Positions 1 to 7,134 of a stretch of 32,747 bases of DNA are shown piece by piece; position 1 is the stretch's first letter; each line of letters begins with the position of its first letter. The translations under genes were made by a program, and so were the position numbers. The notes below the pieces were generated by a model, which searched no databases, had not been told where the DNA came from, and saw nothing but the letters and a program-made list of their open reading frames with translations. The stretch comes from JAHBNG01 sp039028975 (GTDB taxonomy: Bacteria > Chloroflexota > Anaerolineae > Caldilineales > Caldilineaceae). The stretch is from assembly GCA_039028975.1 (NCBI GenBank), contig JBCCHB010000175.1:1-32747 (forward strand), written 5' to 3'.

Positions 1-23
1 AATCATGTTTTGGAGTTTAGACT

Positions 24-277
24 GTAGGAGATCTTGGATTCCCTGTGAAGGGCCTTAAAAGTAATGCAGAGCATACAAAGACCATCTGTTACTGTGTCGG
101 AGATCTAGGAATCCCTGTGAAGGGCCGGAAACCAGGACCTCAATGAGCGTAAAGATAAAGATCACCACGTCGGAGATCTAGGAATCCCTGTGAAGGGCCG
201 GAAACGTGACCTGCGCTGTAATCGTCTGTTGCACAGAGTCGTCGGAGATCTAGGAATCCCTGTGAAGGGCCGGAAAC
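24..277. CRISPR. Short CRISPR array, three intact repeats plus one degenerate repeat
   Basis: Three identical 37-nt repeats lie at 96-132, 169-205 and 241-277. Each begins GTCGGAGATCTAGG and ends GGGCCGGAAAC, with a small CCCT/AGGG stem in the middle. A fourth copy at 24-60 differs at six positions, including its last bases, as a terminal repeat would. Spacers are 35, 36 and 35 nt (61-95, 133-168, 206-240) and unrelated to each other. No cas gene is visible. Only 23 nt precede the degenerate repeat, so the array could continue to the left. The degenerate left copy hints that the leader lies right and the array is read on the minus strand, but the right side is coding remnant rather than an AT-rich leader, so orientation is left open. 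Confidence 0.85.
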
Positions 278-288
278 TTATTCAGTAG

Positions 289-462
289 CGCGTAGAAGAA
301 GGTCTTGAAAATGGTCTTGAAAAGGGCCGTGAAGAAGGTATAGAAGCAGCCTCGCTCAAGATTGCCCAGAATATGCTCTCAATCAATCTCCCCATTGAGC
401 AGATTATGCAAGTGACGGGTCTTACTATGGAAGAGATTCGCAAAGCTCAAGGTATGCCCTAG
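289..462 (+). pseudogene. C-terminal remnant of an Rpn-family (PD-(D/E)XK) recombination-promoting nuclease
   Basis: An open stretch without a start codon reads EEGLENGLEKGREEGIEAAS, then an amphipathic tail (SLKIAQNMLSINLPIEQIMQ) and VTGLTMEEIRKAQGMP before a TAG. This Glu-Gly-rich helix followed by LxxG(L/M)xxEEIxxL is the usual C-terminus of Rpn/PD-(D/E)XK 'putative transposase' proteins (about 250-330 aa when complete). The catalytic N-terminal portion is absent: an in-frame TAG stands at 286-288, only nine bases beyond the last CRISPR repeat. The gene was therefore cut off where the array now begins. It is too short to be functional. Confidence 0.7.
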
Positions 463-477
463 CCTGAAGAACGTTGA

Positions 478-1922
478 ATGCTTCAGATGCCTGCACGATT
501 TGTATTGCCAGATTCCTGGCGGCTTCTATTTTGCTTCGTACTTGCTTGGGCAGGCACCCTATCTATCCGTATTCTGTGGGCGGCTCCACTATATTCAGAA
601 CTTGTCATATCAGGTTCCAAAACAGACTCCTCAACTGCTTCTTCAACAATTCTCATACAGGCCGAAGACGCTCAGCTCAGCGGGGTAATAAGTATTGAGA
701 CAAGTCTCGCTGACTATCGAGGTAGTGGCTATGTTGCCGGTTTTACATCGCTAGAGGACTCGTTGAGCCTCTCCGTCACTGTTCCGTCTGCTGGATCATA
801 TTTTGCCAGCCTCCGCTACATTCACGGCCTCGAATCAGATTCCCCGCTGTCAACCCCGCTCACTAAGACCCTTGAGATCTCGGTCAACGCCCAAGCAGTC
901 TCCCAGCTATCCCTCCCCCTCGCCCAGAGAGATGAGATATGGCGCAACCGCAGTACGCCGCTTCCACTCCAAGCGGGGGCAAATCAGGTTCAGATTCGGC
1001 TCAGTAGCGATGGCAGCCAACCATCGATCTATATCGACTTTCTTTGGTTCTCTGTATCAACGGATAATGGCGTCGTCAACACCCCTATCCAAAATCTGGA
1101 GCGAACCGTTGAGATACGGAAGTGGGTACAGTTGCCCAATAACAGCGCTATCTAGACGACGATGATTGGCTCGATGAACTTTACGCCGTTGGTTTTCGTA
1201 ATCCTCACACTTTCTCCTTTGCTCAAGGTCCGAGTGGAGAAGCGTTTCTCATTGTAGATGATGCGGGACGAGACAACCTCGAAGAGGTTAATTTGGTTGT
1301 GGCTGGTGGCAACTACGGTTGGTCACGCCGGGAGGGAACCTTTATGCATCTGCCAGAAGGAGGATTGATTGAAGGCGTATTACCATTGCGAAGTGATGAT
1401 GCCTACAATGACTATATCTATCCCGCGGTGCAGTGGGGCCACACTGGGGAAATCGGTGCCGGGTTTGTGGGACAGGCAACAGCTGGGGGTCACGTCATTG
1501 CCAATGGGTCCGCTCTCGACGGTGAGTATATCTTTGGGGACTTTGCTCTGTCAGGCCGCCTCTTTCATACATCATTTGCAGCTATGCAAGATGCCATTAC
1601 CTCTCTTGACCCAAACGATCCACAGCGTAATGGGCCAGAAAAGCTGACCCAGGCCCCTATCGGTCAGCTACAGATCCTCTTTGACCACGATAACGATCCA
1701 ACCACGCCTTCTCTTCTGCACACAACTATGAAAGATATCATTGATGACGAGCCATCCTATGACGGGAGCGGACGAGCCGATTTGCGGTTTGGTGAGGGAG
1801 TGAATGGAGAGTTATACATCTTAAACAAGCGAAATGGGTGGATCTATTTGGCTGTATCCACTTTGCCAGAAGAGATAGACAGTGAAGATAATTTGTTGCT
1901 CTACCTACCGCTCATTCGGTGA
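478..1922 (+). pseudogene. Secreted carbohydrate-binding / glucose-sorbosone dehydrogenase-like protein, broken by internal deletion
   Basis: Two frames carry the two ends of one gene. From 478 the first frame encodes a hydrophobic signal-like segment (LLFCFVLAWAGTLSIRILW) and a CBM6/CBM35-like beta domain (IQAEDAQLSG ... YRGSGYVAGF ... VQIRLSSDG), ending at TAG 1153-1155. The next frame, open from 1143, gives YAVGFRNPHTFSFAQGPSGE, EEVNLVVAGGNYGWSRREGT and WGHTGEIGAGFVG, which are blades of the PQQ-type glucose/sorbosone dehydrogenase beta-propeller (GSDH). It ends LLLYLPLIR, a C-terminal form common in Chloroflexota exported proteins. A complete propeller is about 330-400 residues and only about 260 remain, so several hundred bases are missing at the junction near 1100-1150 in addition to the frame change. 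Exact frameshift or deletion point is inferred. Confidence 0.7.
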
Positions 1923-2396
1923 ATCGTCTTCTCTTTCCAAATAAGGATCCATTCCGGGAAATGGTGTTGGCATGGGTTAACCCTCTCGCTCTATAGACGT
2001 TTCCAGGATCTAACACTGAAACGGAATGTTTCTCCGAGTGAATCTACGCGCCGAACCGATGAGTTCCTTGGATCCCCTATAGAGCCAAACCTCTTTAGTC
2101 AAATTGCTCGAACAGACAGGCACCTATTATACTATACAAACTACATCACGTCACGCCAAACTTGTGGACTTGGCCTGCTCGGCGTATTGGCGAAGCCCGG
2201 CTTTTTGAGGCAGTGGTATTGTACAGAATACAACCACCAAGAGGCCAGCTTGTCGAGCAGATGATGGCGGCCATCTCAATGAAATTAAGAACCCAATGTA
2301 GAATCAATCTCTCAATCGGTTCACGCACCACGCACCAACTATTGCTGAATGCTAATTTTAACGAGATAACGTCAATCCTATATGAAAGGTCCAACC
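1923..2396. other. Intergenic stretch, no convincing gene
   Basis: No ORF here has protein-like composition with a ribosome-binding site. An imperfect hairpin is formed by 2213-2223 (GTGGTATTGTA) and 2229-2237 (TACAACCAC) with a 2-nt bulge. The TATTATACTATAC run at 2125-2137 could be a -10 region for the downstream molybdenum hydroxylase, but no good -35 is paired with it. AAAGG at 2385-2389 is the ribosome-binding site of the next gene. Confidence 0.5.
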
Positions 2397-4967
2397 ATGC
2401 AATTCACCCTCAACGGCCAGACCGTAGACTACGCTGGCGATCCAGAAACAGCCTTATTAACCCACCTACGTGAAGATCGTGACATCATCTCACCCAAAGA
2501 TGGCTGTGCGCCCCAAGCGGCCTGCGGCTGCTGCGTTGTTGATATTGGTGGCAAGGCCATGCTCGCCTGCGCCACAAAGATGAAGAAGGTAGAGGGAGCA
2601 AGCGTCACCACTACCGAAGGATTGGGCGACTATCGGCAGAACATCTTTGCCAATGCCTTTGTGGAAAAGGGAGGCGTTCAGTGTGGTTTCTGCATTCCTG
2701 GCATCGTTATGCAGGCCAACGCACTCATAAACAAGAACCCTGAACCGACCCGGGATGATATAGAAAAATCTCTCACGCCTCACCTCTGCCGCTGCACTGG
2801 CTACAAGAAGATCGTGGATGCGGTTCTCTATGCTGCCGACGCCATTCGAACTGAAGAAGAGATTCCCCGAACCAACGGTACTGGTGCTATCGGCACCCGA
2901 TTGGCCAAATATCAGGCCCATGATTTGGTTCTCGGCCAGCATCGCTACGTAGACGATATCAAAATGGCTGGGATGAAGTTTGGTGCGCTGAGGTTTAGTG
3001 ACCACCCTCGGGCCACGGTTCGCGCCATTGACACAGCCAAGGCAGAAGCAGTAGAGGGCGTCATCCGCGTCTTCATCGCCGAGGATGTGCCTGGGGAACG
3101 CTACGTGGGCCTCATTCGCCAAGATTGGCCTGCCATGATCGCGGTCGGAGAAGAGACTCGTTACGTCGGTGATGTCATTGCCACGGTGGTCGCCGAGACG
3201 GAAGCCATTGCCCGGGAAGCAGCCCAGCTTATTGAAATTGATTATGAGGTGCTGCAACCAGTCACGGACATGTTCAAGGCTATGGAACCAGATTCACCCT
3301 ACATCCATGAAGGGGGGAACGTCCTCTCGAATACAGTTACGTCCCGGGGTGACCTGGATCAAGCCATGAAGGATGCGGCTTACACAGCTCAAGGCACCTT
3401 CCAGACTCAGATGATCGAGCATGGATTTATGGAGCCAGAGTGTGCTATTGCTTATCCAGGTGAGGAGAAAATCGCTATTGAAGTGCTTTCCCAGGGTCAA
3501 GGGGTCTTCGAAGATCGCACCCAAATTGCCAAAATCATGGGGCTAGAGCTAGAGCAAGTGCGGGTCATTCTGGTTCCCAACGGTGGGGGCTTTGGCGGCA
3601 AGGAAGATCTCTCGGTCCAGCATCATGCGGCACTCATGGCCTACGCCATCGGTACGCCTGTGAAGGTACGTCTGAATCGAGATGAATCGATTCTCATGCA
3701 TCCGAAGCGCCATCCGATTTGGATGGATTATACAGTAGGCTGTGACGAGAAGGGGATGCTGACCTTTGTCAAAGTCAAGTTTGTGGGGGATACAGGTGCC
3801 TATGCATCGGTTGGGATGAAGGTGCTAGAGCGGTCGGCTGGCCACGCGACGGGAGCGTACACATTCCCTGTTACTGATGTAGAGGCGACCTCTGTTTACA
3901 CCAACAACTTGCCCTGTGGAGCCATGCGTGGCTTTGGCGTCAATCAAGCAACCTTTGGTTTGGAGAGTCTGCTGGATGATCTCTGCGAGCAGGGCGGGTT
4001 CGACCGCTGGCAGTTCCGCTATGACAACGCGCTCTCTGATGGCGATATGACCGCTACGGGTCAGATCATCGAAGGCGGTGCTGGCGTACGAGAGACTCTG
4101 TTGGCGGTGAAGGATGAATTCTACAAGGCCAAATACGCTGGGCTGGGCTGCGGCATCAAGAATACAGGCATTGGCAATGGCATGCCCGATTCATCTCAAG
4201 TCAAAATTACGGTAGAATCAGCCGATAAAGTCATCATCGACCACGGCTGGACTGAGATGGGTCAAGGAATCCACACGATGGCTATCCAGACGCTCTGTAC
4301 TGAAACGGGCATCTCGCCCAAACAGATCGAAGTCCGGGTCGACACGTCGTTCGAGCAGGTTGCTGGAATGACGACTGCATCCCGCGCCACCTCCCTCATC
4401 GGCAACGCCATCATTGACGCCAGCAAAACCCTGAGAGCCGACCTAGAAACTAAGGACTTGGCCGATCTGGTCGGTAACGAGTATGAGGGAGAATTCACGG
4501 TAGATTGGACGACCAAGCCCGGTGCGCTCACCGACAAGATCTACACCCACTACTCCTACTCTTATGCCACTCAACTTGTCATCCTGGATGATGATGGCCA
4601 GATTCAAAAGATCACCGCCGCCCACGACGCGGGCAAGATCTTCAATCCCACTCTCTTTGAAGGGCAGCTCGAAGGCTCCATCCACATGGGATTGGGCTAC
4701 GCTATCTCAGAAGATCTGCCTCTAGAGGGTGGCGTCCCCAAAAGTACCATGCTGCGTAAGTGCGGCATTCTGCGGGCCAAGGAGATGCCTGAGATGGAAG
4801 TTATCGGCGTTGAGGTACCCGATCCCTACGGTCCGTACGGGGCCAAGGGTGTGGGAGAGATTGGGCTAGTCCCAACAGCAGGAGCAGTAGCGAATGCACT
4901 CTATCAATACGATGGGGAGAGAAGACACAGCTTGCCGATGAAGATGAAAAAGGTCGGGCGAAAGTAA
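2397..4967 (+). CDS. Xanthine dehydrogenase/aldehyde oxidoreductase-family molybdenum hydroxylase, single chain
   Basis: This 856-residue protein joins the iron-sulfur and molybdopterin parts of the xanthine oxidase family without an FAD domain, the layout of Desulfovibrio Mop (about 907 aa) and of the putative 'selenium-dependent xanthine dehydrogenase' family. Residues 1-75 form a ferredoxin-type [2Fe-2S] domain (C37, C43, C46, C58 in GCAPQAACGCC ... LAC). Residues 80-150 hold the second cluster (QCGFC at 95-99, CRCTGY at 131-136). From about 165 the Mo-binding domains follow, with GGGFGGKED, GAMRGFG and near the end GAKGVGEIGLVP, whose Glu matches the catalytic base of the family. The ATG at 2397 is chosen over 2382 because AAAGG at 2385-2389 is spaced 7 nt from it. 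It probably hydroxylates a purine or aldehyde and passes electrons to a soluble acceptor; the substrate cannot be read from sequence. It is not obviously in an operon. Confidence 0.88.
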   Translation: MQFTLNGQTVDYAGDPETALLTHLREDRDIISPKDGCAPQAACGCCVVDIGGKAMLACATKMKKVEGASVTTTEGLGDYRQNIFANAFVEKGGVQCGFCIPGIVMQANALINKNPEPTRDDIEKSLTPHLCRCTGYKKIVDAVLYAADAIRTEEEIPRTNGTGAIGTRLAKYQAHDLVLGQHRYVDDIKMAGMKFGALRFSDHPRATVRAIDTAKAEAVEGVIRVFIAEDVPGERYVGLIRQDWPAMIAVGEETRYVGDVIATVVAETEAIAREAAQLIEIDYEVLQPVTDMFKAMEPDSPYIHEGGNVLSNTVTSRGDLDQAMKDAAYTAQGTFQTQMIEHGFMEPECAIAYPGEEKIAIEVLSQGQGVFEDRTQIAKIMGLELEQVRVILVPNGGGFGGKEDLSVQHHAALMAYAIGTPVKVRLNRDESILMHPKRHPIWMDYTVGCDEKGMLTFVKVKFVGDTGAYASVGMKVLERSAGHATGAYTFPVTDVEATSVYTNNLPCGAMRGFGVNQATFGLESLLDDLCEQGGFDRWQFRYDNALSDGDMTATGQIIEGGAGVRETLLAVKDEFYKAKYAGLGCGIKNTGIGNGMPDSSQVKITVESADKVIIDHGWTEMGQGIHTMAIQTLCTETGISPKQIEVRVDTSFEQVAGMTTASRATSLIGNAIIDASKTLRADLETKDLADLVGNEYEGEFTVDWTTKPGALTDKIYTHYSYSYATQLVILDDDGQIQKITAAHDAGKIFNPTLFEGQLEGSIHMGLGYAISEDLPLEGGVPKSTMLRKCGILRAKEMPEMEVIGVEVPDPYGPYGAKGVGEIGLVPTAGAVANALYQYDGERRHSLPMKMKKVGRK

Positions 4968-5028
4968 GCTGTGGTATCCTTAAGAGGACTGCTCCATCAT
5001 TGCATACAGATGATCGATAGGAGGTACG

Positions 5029-5853
5029 ATGGCATACCGATTTCCAGGAATGGATCCTTATCTGGAAGCCCCAAACATTTGGCGTGGCTTTCATCACCGC
5101 ATAGCCGATGAGATTGCCGATACTTTAAATCCGAAGATTGGCCCCAAATACTACGCCGATATAGAAGTGACAACCACCTTTGAAGAGGTAAGCATCGGTA
5201 AGTCAAAGACGGTAGTCCCCGATGTAGCTGTACTCGCGCCAACGTCTGACCCAACACCAGCGCTTCCCGCAACTGCGGTTGCCGTCGCCGAACCAGCGAA
5301 GATTGATGAGCCAATACGTCGTGCTGTCAACACTGTTCCAACTAAACTTCGAGCTGTCCGTGTCTACGTAACCGAAACAGATGAACTGATCACCTCCATT
5401 GAGATACTTTCGCCTTACAACAAACGGGAGCCAGGACTGGCCGAATACCGCCGCAAACGTTCGTCCATTCTGGCATCGAATGTTCATTTGGTAGAAATTG
5501 ACTTGCTGCGGGGTGGTCAACGGGTGGGGAGTGAAACCCAAGGACCACCCCTAGATGATGTGGATTATATTTTGCTGGTTAACAGAGGTAATGATGTGAA
5601 CCCTGGCGTATTTTCCGATATCTGGCCCGGAGTGATTAACAAACCGCTTCCTATCTTGCCTATTCCTCTCGAAGCACCTGACCCGGACGTGCCGCTCGAT
5701 TTGAATATGATATTGCGCGCTGTTTATACGCGCGCAGCTTATTCTCGCCGTATTGACTACACGCAACCTGTTCCGGCACCGAAACTACGTCCCGAAATGG
5801 GAAAATGGGTTGAAGAGCATTTGGCAATGTCTCTCAATCGAGAAGAACAATAG
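5029..5853 (+). CDS. DUF4058 family protein
   Basis: The N-terminus YRFPGMDPYLEAPNIWRGFH is the signature of DUF4058, a family of about 250-280 aa frequent in cyanobacteria and Chloroflexota; 274 aa is full length. The segment SIEILSPYNKREPGLAEYRRKR followed by HLVEIDLLRGGQR resembles a PD-(D/E)XK-like core (E, then D/E-x-hydrophobic strand), so a nuclease-like fold is plausible but activity is unproven. A consensus AGGAGGT at 5019-5025 sits close to the ATG. There is a 61-bp gap after the molybdenum hydroxylase, so co-transcription is possible, but no functional link is evident. The stop codon overlaps the start of a 91-bp palindromic repeat. Confidence 0.85.
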   Translation: MAYRFPGMDPYLEAPNIWRGFHHRIADEIADTLNPKIGPKYYADIEVTTTFEEVSIGKSKTVVPDVAVLAPTSDPTPALPATAVAVAEPAKIDEPIRRAVNTVPTKLRAVRVYVTETDELITSIEILSPYNKREPGLAEYRRKRSSILASNVHLVEIDLLRGGQRVGSETQGPPLDDVDYILLVNRGNDVNPGVFSDIWPGVINKPLPILPIPLEAPDPDVPLDLNMILRAVYTRAAYSRRIDYTQPVPAPKLRPEMGKWVEEHLAMSLNREEQ

Positions 5854-5942
5854 CTATGTTGCAGTCAATTTGAAAAGAGGAGTTTTCCAGAGCATCTACT
5901 CAAAAGGCCAAACCCCTCTTTTCAAACGGGGCTGAGTATAAT
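5852..5942. repeat. 91-bp palindromic element, copy 1
   Basis: This 91-bp interval has the same length as, and end similarity to, 15064-15154. Both begin AGCTAT..TGC.GTC...TTGAAAA and both end TTTTCAAACGGRGCTGAGTATART (24 nt with two differences). Here the arms TTTGAAAAGAGG (5869-5880) and CCTCTTTTCAAA (5915-5926) pair perfectly over 12 bp with a 34-nt loop. It starts at the last bases of the DUF4058 stop codon. A terminator, REP-like or MITE-like role is inferred. Confidence 0.65.
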
Positions 5943-5957
5943 GAAAGAGAACTACGT

Positions 5958-6437
5958 ATGTCTTGGTCTATCCATCATGTGAATCTTGCCGCCAACGACG
6001 TCCGGCAATCTGCACACTTCTATACCCACATCATCGGTATGACCGAGGGTTCGTGGGTCTTTCCACCCTCTGAACAAGTAGGCCATATCAGCGCGGATCC
6101 AGCAAAGCTGACTATCTTTCCTACCAGCACTTCCAGCCAGGGTGAGAATACAGGACTCCACTTGATCAAGCCAGACCCGGCATTTGCCCGCGTCAATAAC
6201 CTGGACCACAATCCATCTATTGGCGGGCATGTTGCGATTCAGGTGCCCGATCTAGAACAAGTCATCGCCCGGCTCCAAACAGCCCAAATCCCCTATTCAC
6301 TCACAGAGACATTCGCCATTCCGCGGATGCGCCATCTTTATGTCTACGACCCAAGCATGAATCTGATTGAGATAAATGAAATTGTGAAGTGTGAGCGGTG
6401 GCATGAAACCAAATGTCTTACTCATCGGTGCGAATAG
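5958..6437 (+). CDS. VOC (vicinal oxygen chelate) family protein, glyoxalase/dioxygenase-like
   Basis: The 159-aa product has two beta-alpha-beta-beta-beta halves. It opens SIHHVNLAANDVRQSAHFYTHIIGM, where the early His is a usual first metal ligand, continues with GGHVAIQVPDLEQVIARLQ, giving a second His, and finishes RHLYVYDPSMNLIEINE, giving the Glu ligand. Members bind a divalent metal and include glyoxalase I, extradiol dioxygenases and fosfomycin-type transferases; the substrate here is not predictable. The last residues (CERWHETKCLTHRCE) are encoded over the start of the following SDR gene, a 35-bp overlap that suggests translational coupling. It lies 15 bp beyond the palindromic element. 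Confidence 0.8.
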   Translation: MSWSIHHVNLAANDVRQSAHFYTHIIGMTEGSWVFPPSEQVGHISADPAKLTIFPTSTSSQGENTGLHLIKPDPAFARVNNLDHNPSIGGHVAIQVPDLEQVIARLQTAQIPYSLTETFAIPRMRHLYVYDPSMNLIEINEIVKCERWHETKCLTHRCE

Positions 6438-7074
6438 TGCCATCGGGCAAGCTATTGCCCACCAACTTGTCACAGACTTTCAAGTTCACACGCTTTCTCG
6501 AGACAATACAGACTACTCTGAATTCAGTTTGACTGAGCACGCAGTAGCACTTGCTGAATATGGTGCCTTTCGTTATATCATCAACTGCATTGGGATTCTG
6601 CATGATGAGGTTGTATCACCTGAAAAAAGTTTGCGCCAAATCGAAGCAGAGAAATTAGCCCACTATTATCATATTAACACCATTTTGCCGGCACTCTGCA
6701 TTAAACATTTTCACGGTCTCCTAAACAAAGAGGCAACCTCCGTTTTTGCCAGCCTAAGTGCCATGGTTGGAAGCATAGGAGATAATCACTTAGGCGGTTG
6801 GTACGGCTATCGTAGCTCTAAAGCCGCGCTCAACATGATTACTAAAACGGCCTCCATAGAAATCGGTCGGAAAAATAAGCATGCCTGCCTAGTTTCCATT
6901 CACCCAGGAACTACCATCAGTAATCTATCTGCCCCTTTCGCACGCAGTGTCAAGCCCGACAAATATTACACACCAGCCCAGTCAGCCGCAAGAATTCTTG
7001 ACCTCTTGTCCAACATTGGCTCAGAGGATAATGGTTCATTCTTTCACTGGAATGGAGAAGAGATTGAGTGGTAA
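6403..7074 (+). CDS. Short-chain dehydrogenase/reductase (SDR)
   Basis: The product is 223 aa from ATG 6403 (a GTG at 6391 is the alternative). It has the NAD(P)-binding loop LIGANSAIG near the N-terminus, the NCIGI segment (the usual NNAG position, here degenerate), a catalytic Ser in FASLSAMVG and the catalytic pair in YGYRSSKAALNM (YxxxK with Tyr then Lys four residues on). The tail SIHPGTTISNL matches the PG motif after the active site. It resembles the CsgA/C-factor-like branch of SDRs. It overlaps the VOC gene and probably belongs to the same transcript; a small-molecule detoxification or modification pathway is possible but not shown. Confidence 0.85.
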   Translation: MKPNVLLIGANSAIGQAIAHQLVTDFQVHTLSRDNTDYSEFSLTEHAVALAEYGAFRYIINCIGILHDEVVSPEKSLRQIEAEKLAHYYHINTILPALCIKHFHGLLNKEATSVFASLSAMVGSIGDNHLGGWYGYRSSKAALNMITKTASIEIGRKNKHACLVSIHPGTTISNLSAPFARSVKPDKYYTPAQSAARILDLLSNIGSEDNGSFFHWNGEEIEW

Positions 7075-7134
7075 GGATGGTCGCTTGCGACGTAACCCAA
7101 AGTCTCTCGTTGGCCTTTCTATCTGTACTGCTGA

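Noticed and set aside
2162..2473. 103-codon plus-strand frame before the molybdenum hydroxylase
   Set aside because: Arg/Ser-rich composition, no ribosome-binding site, and it runs into the start of the real gene in another frame.
2490..3257. 255-codon minus-strand frame inside the molybdenum hydroxylase gene
   Set aside because: Antisense shadow of a gene with clear catalytic motifs on the plus strand.
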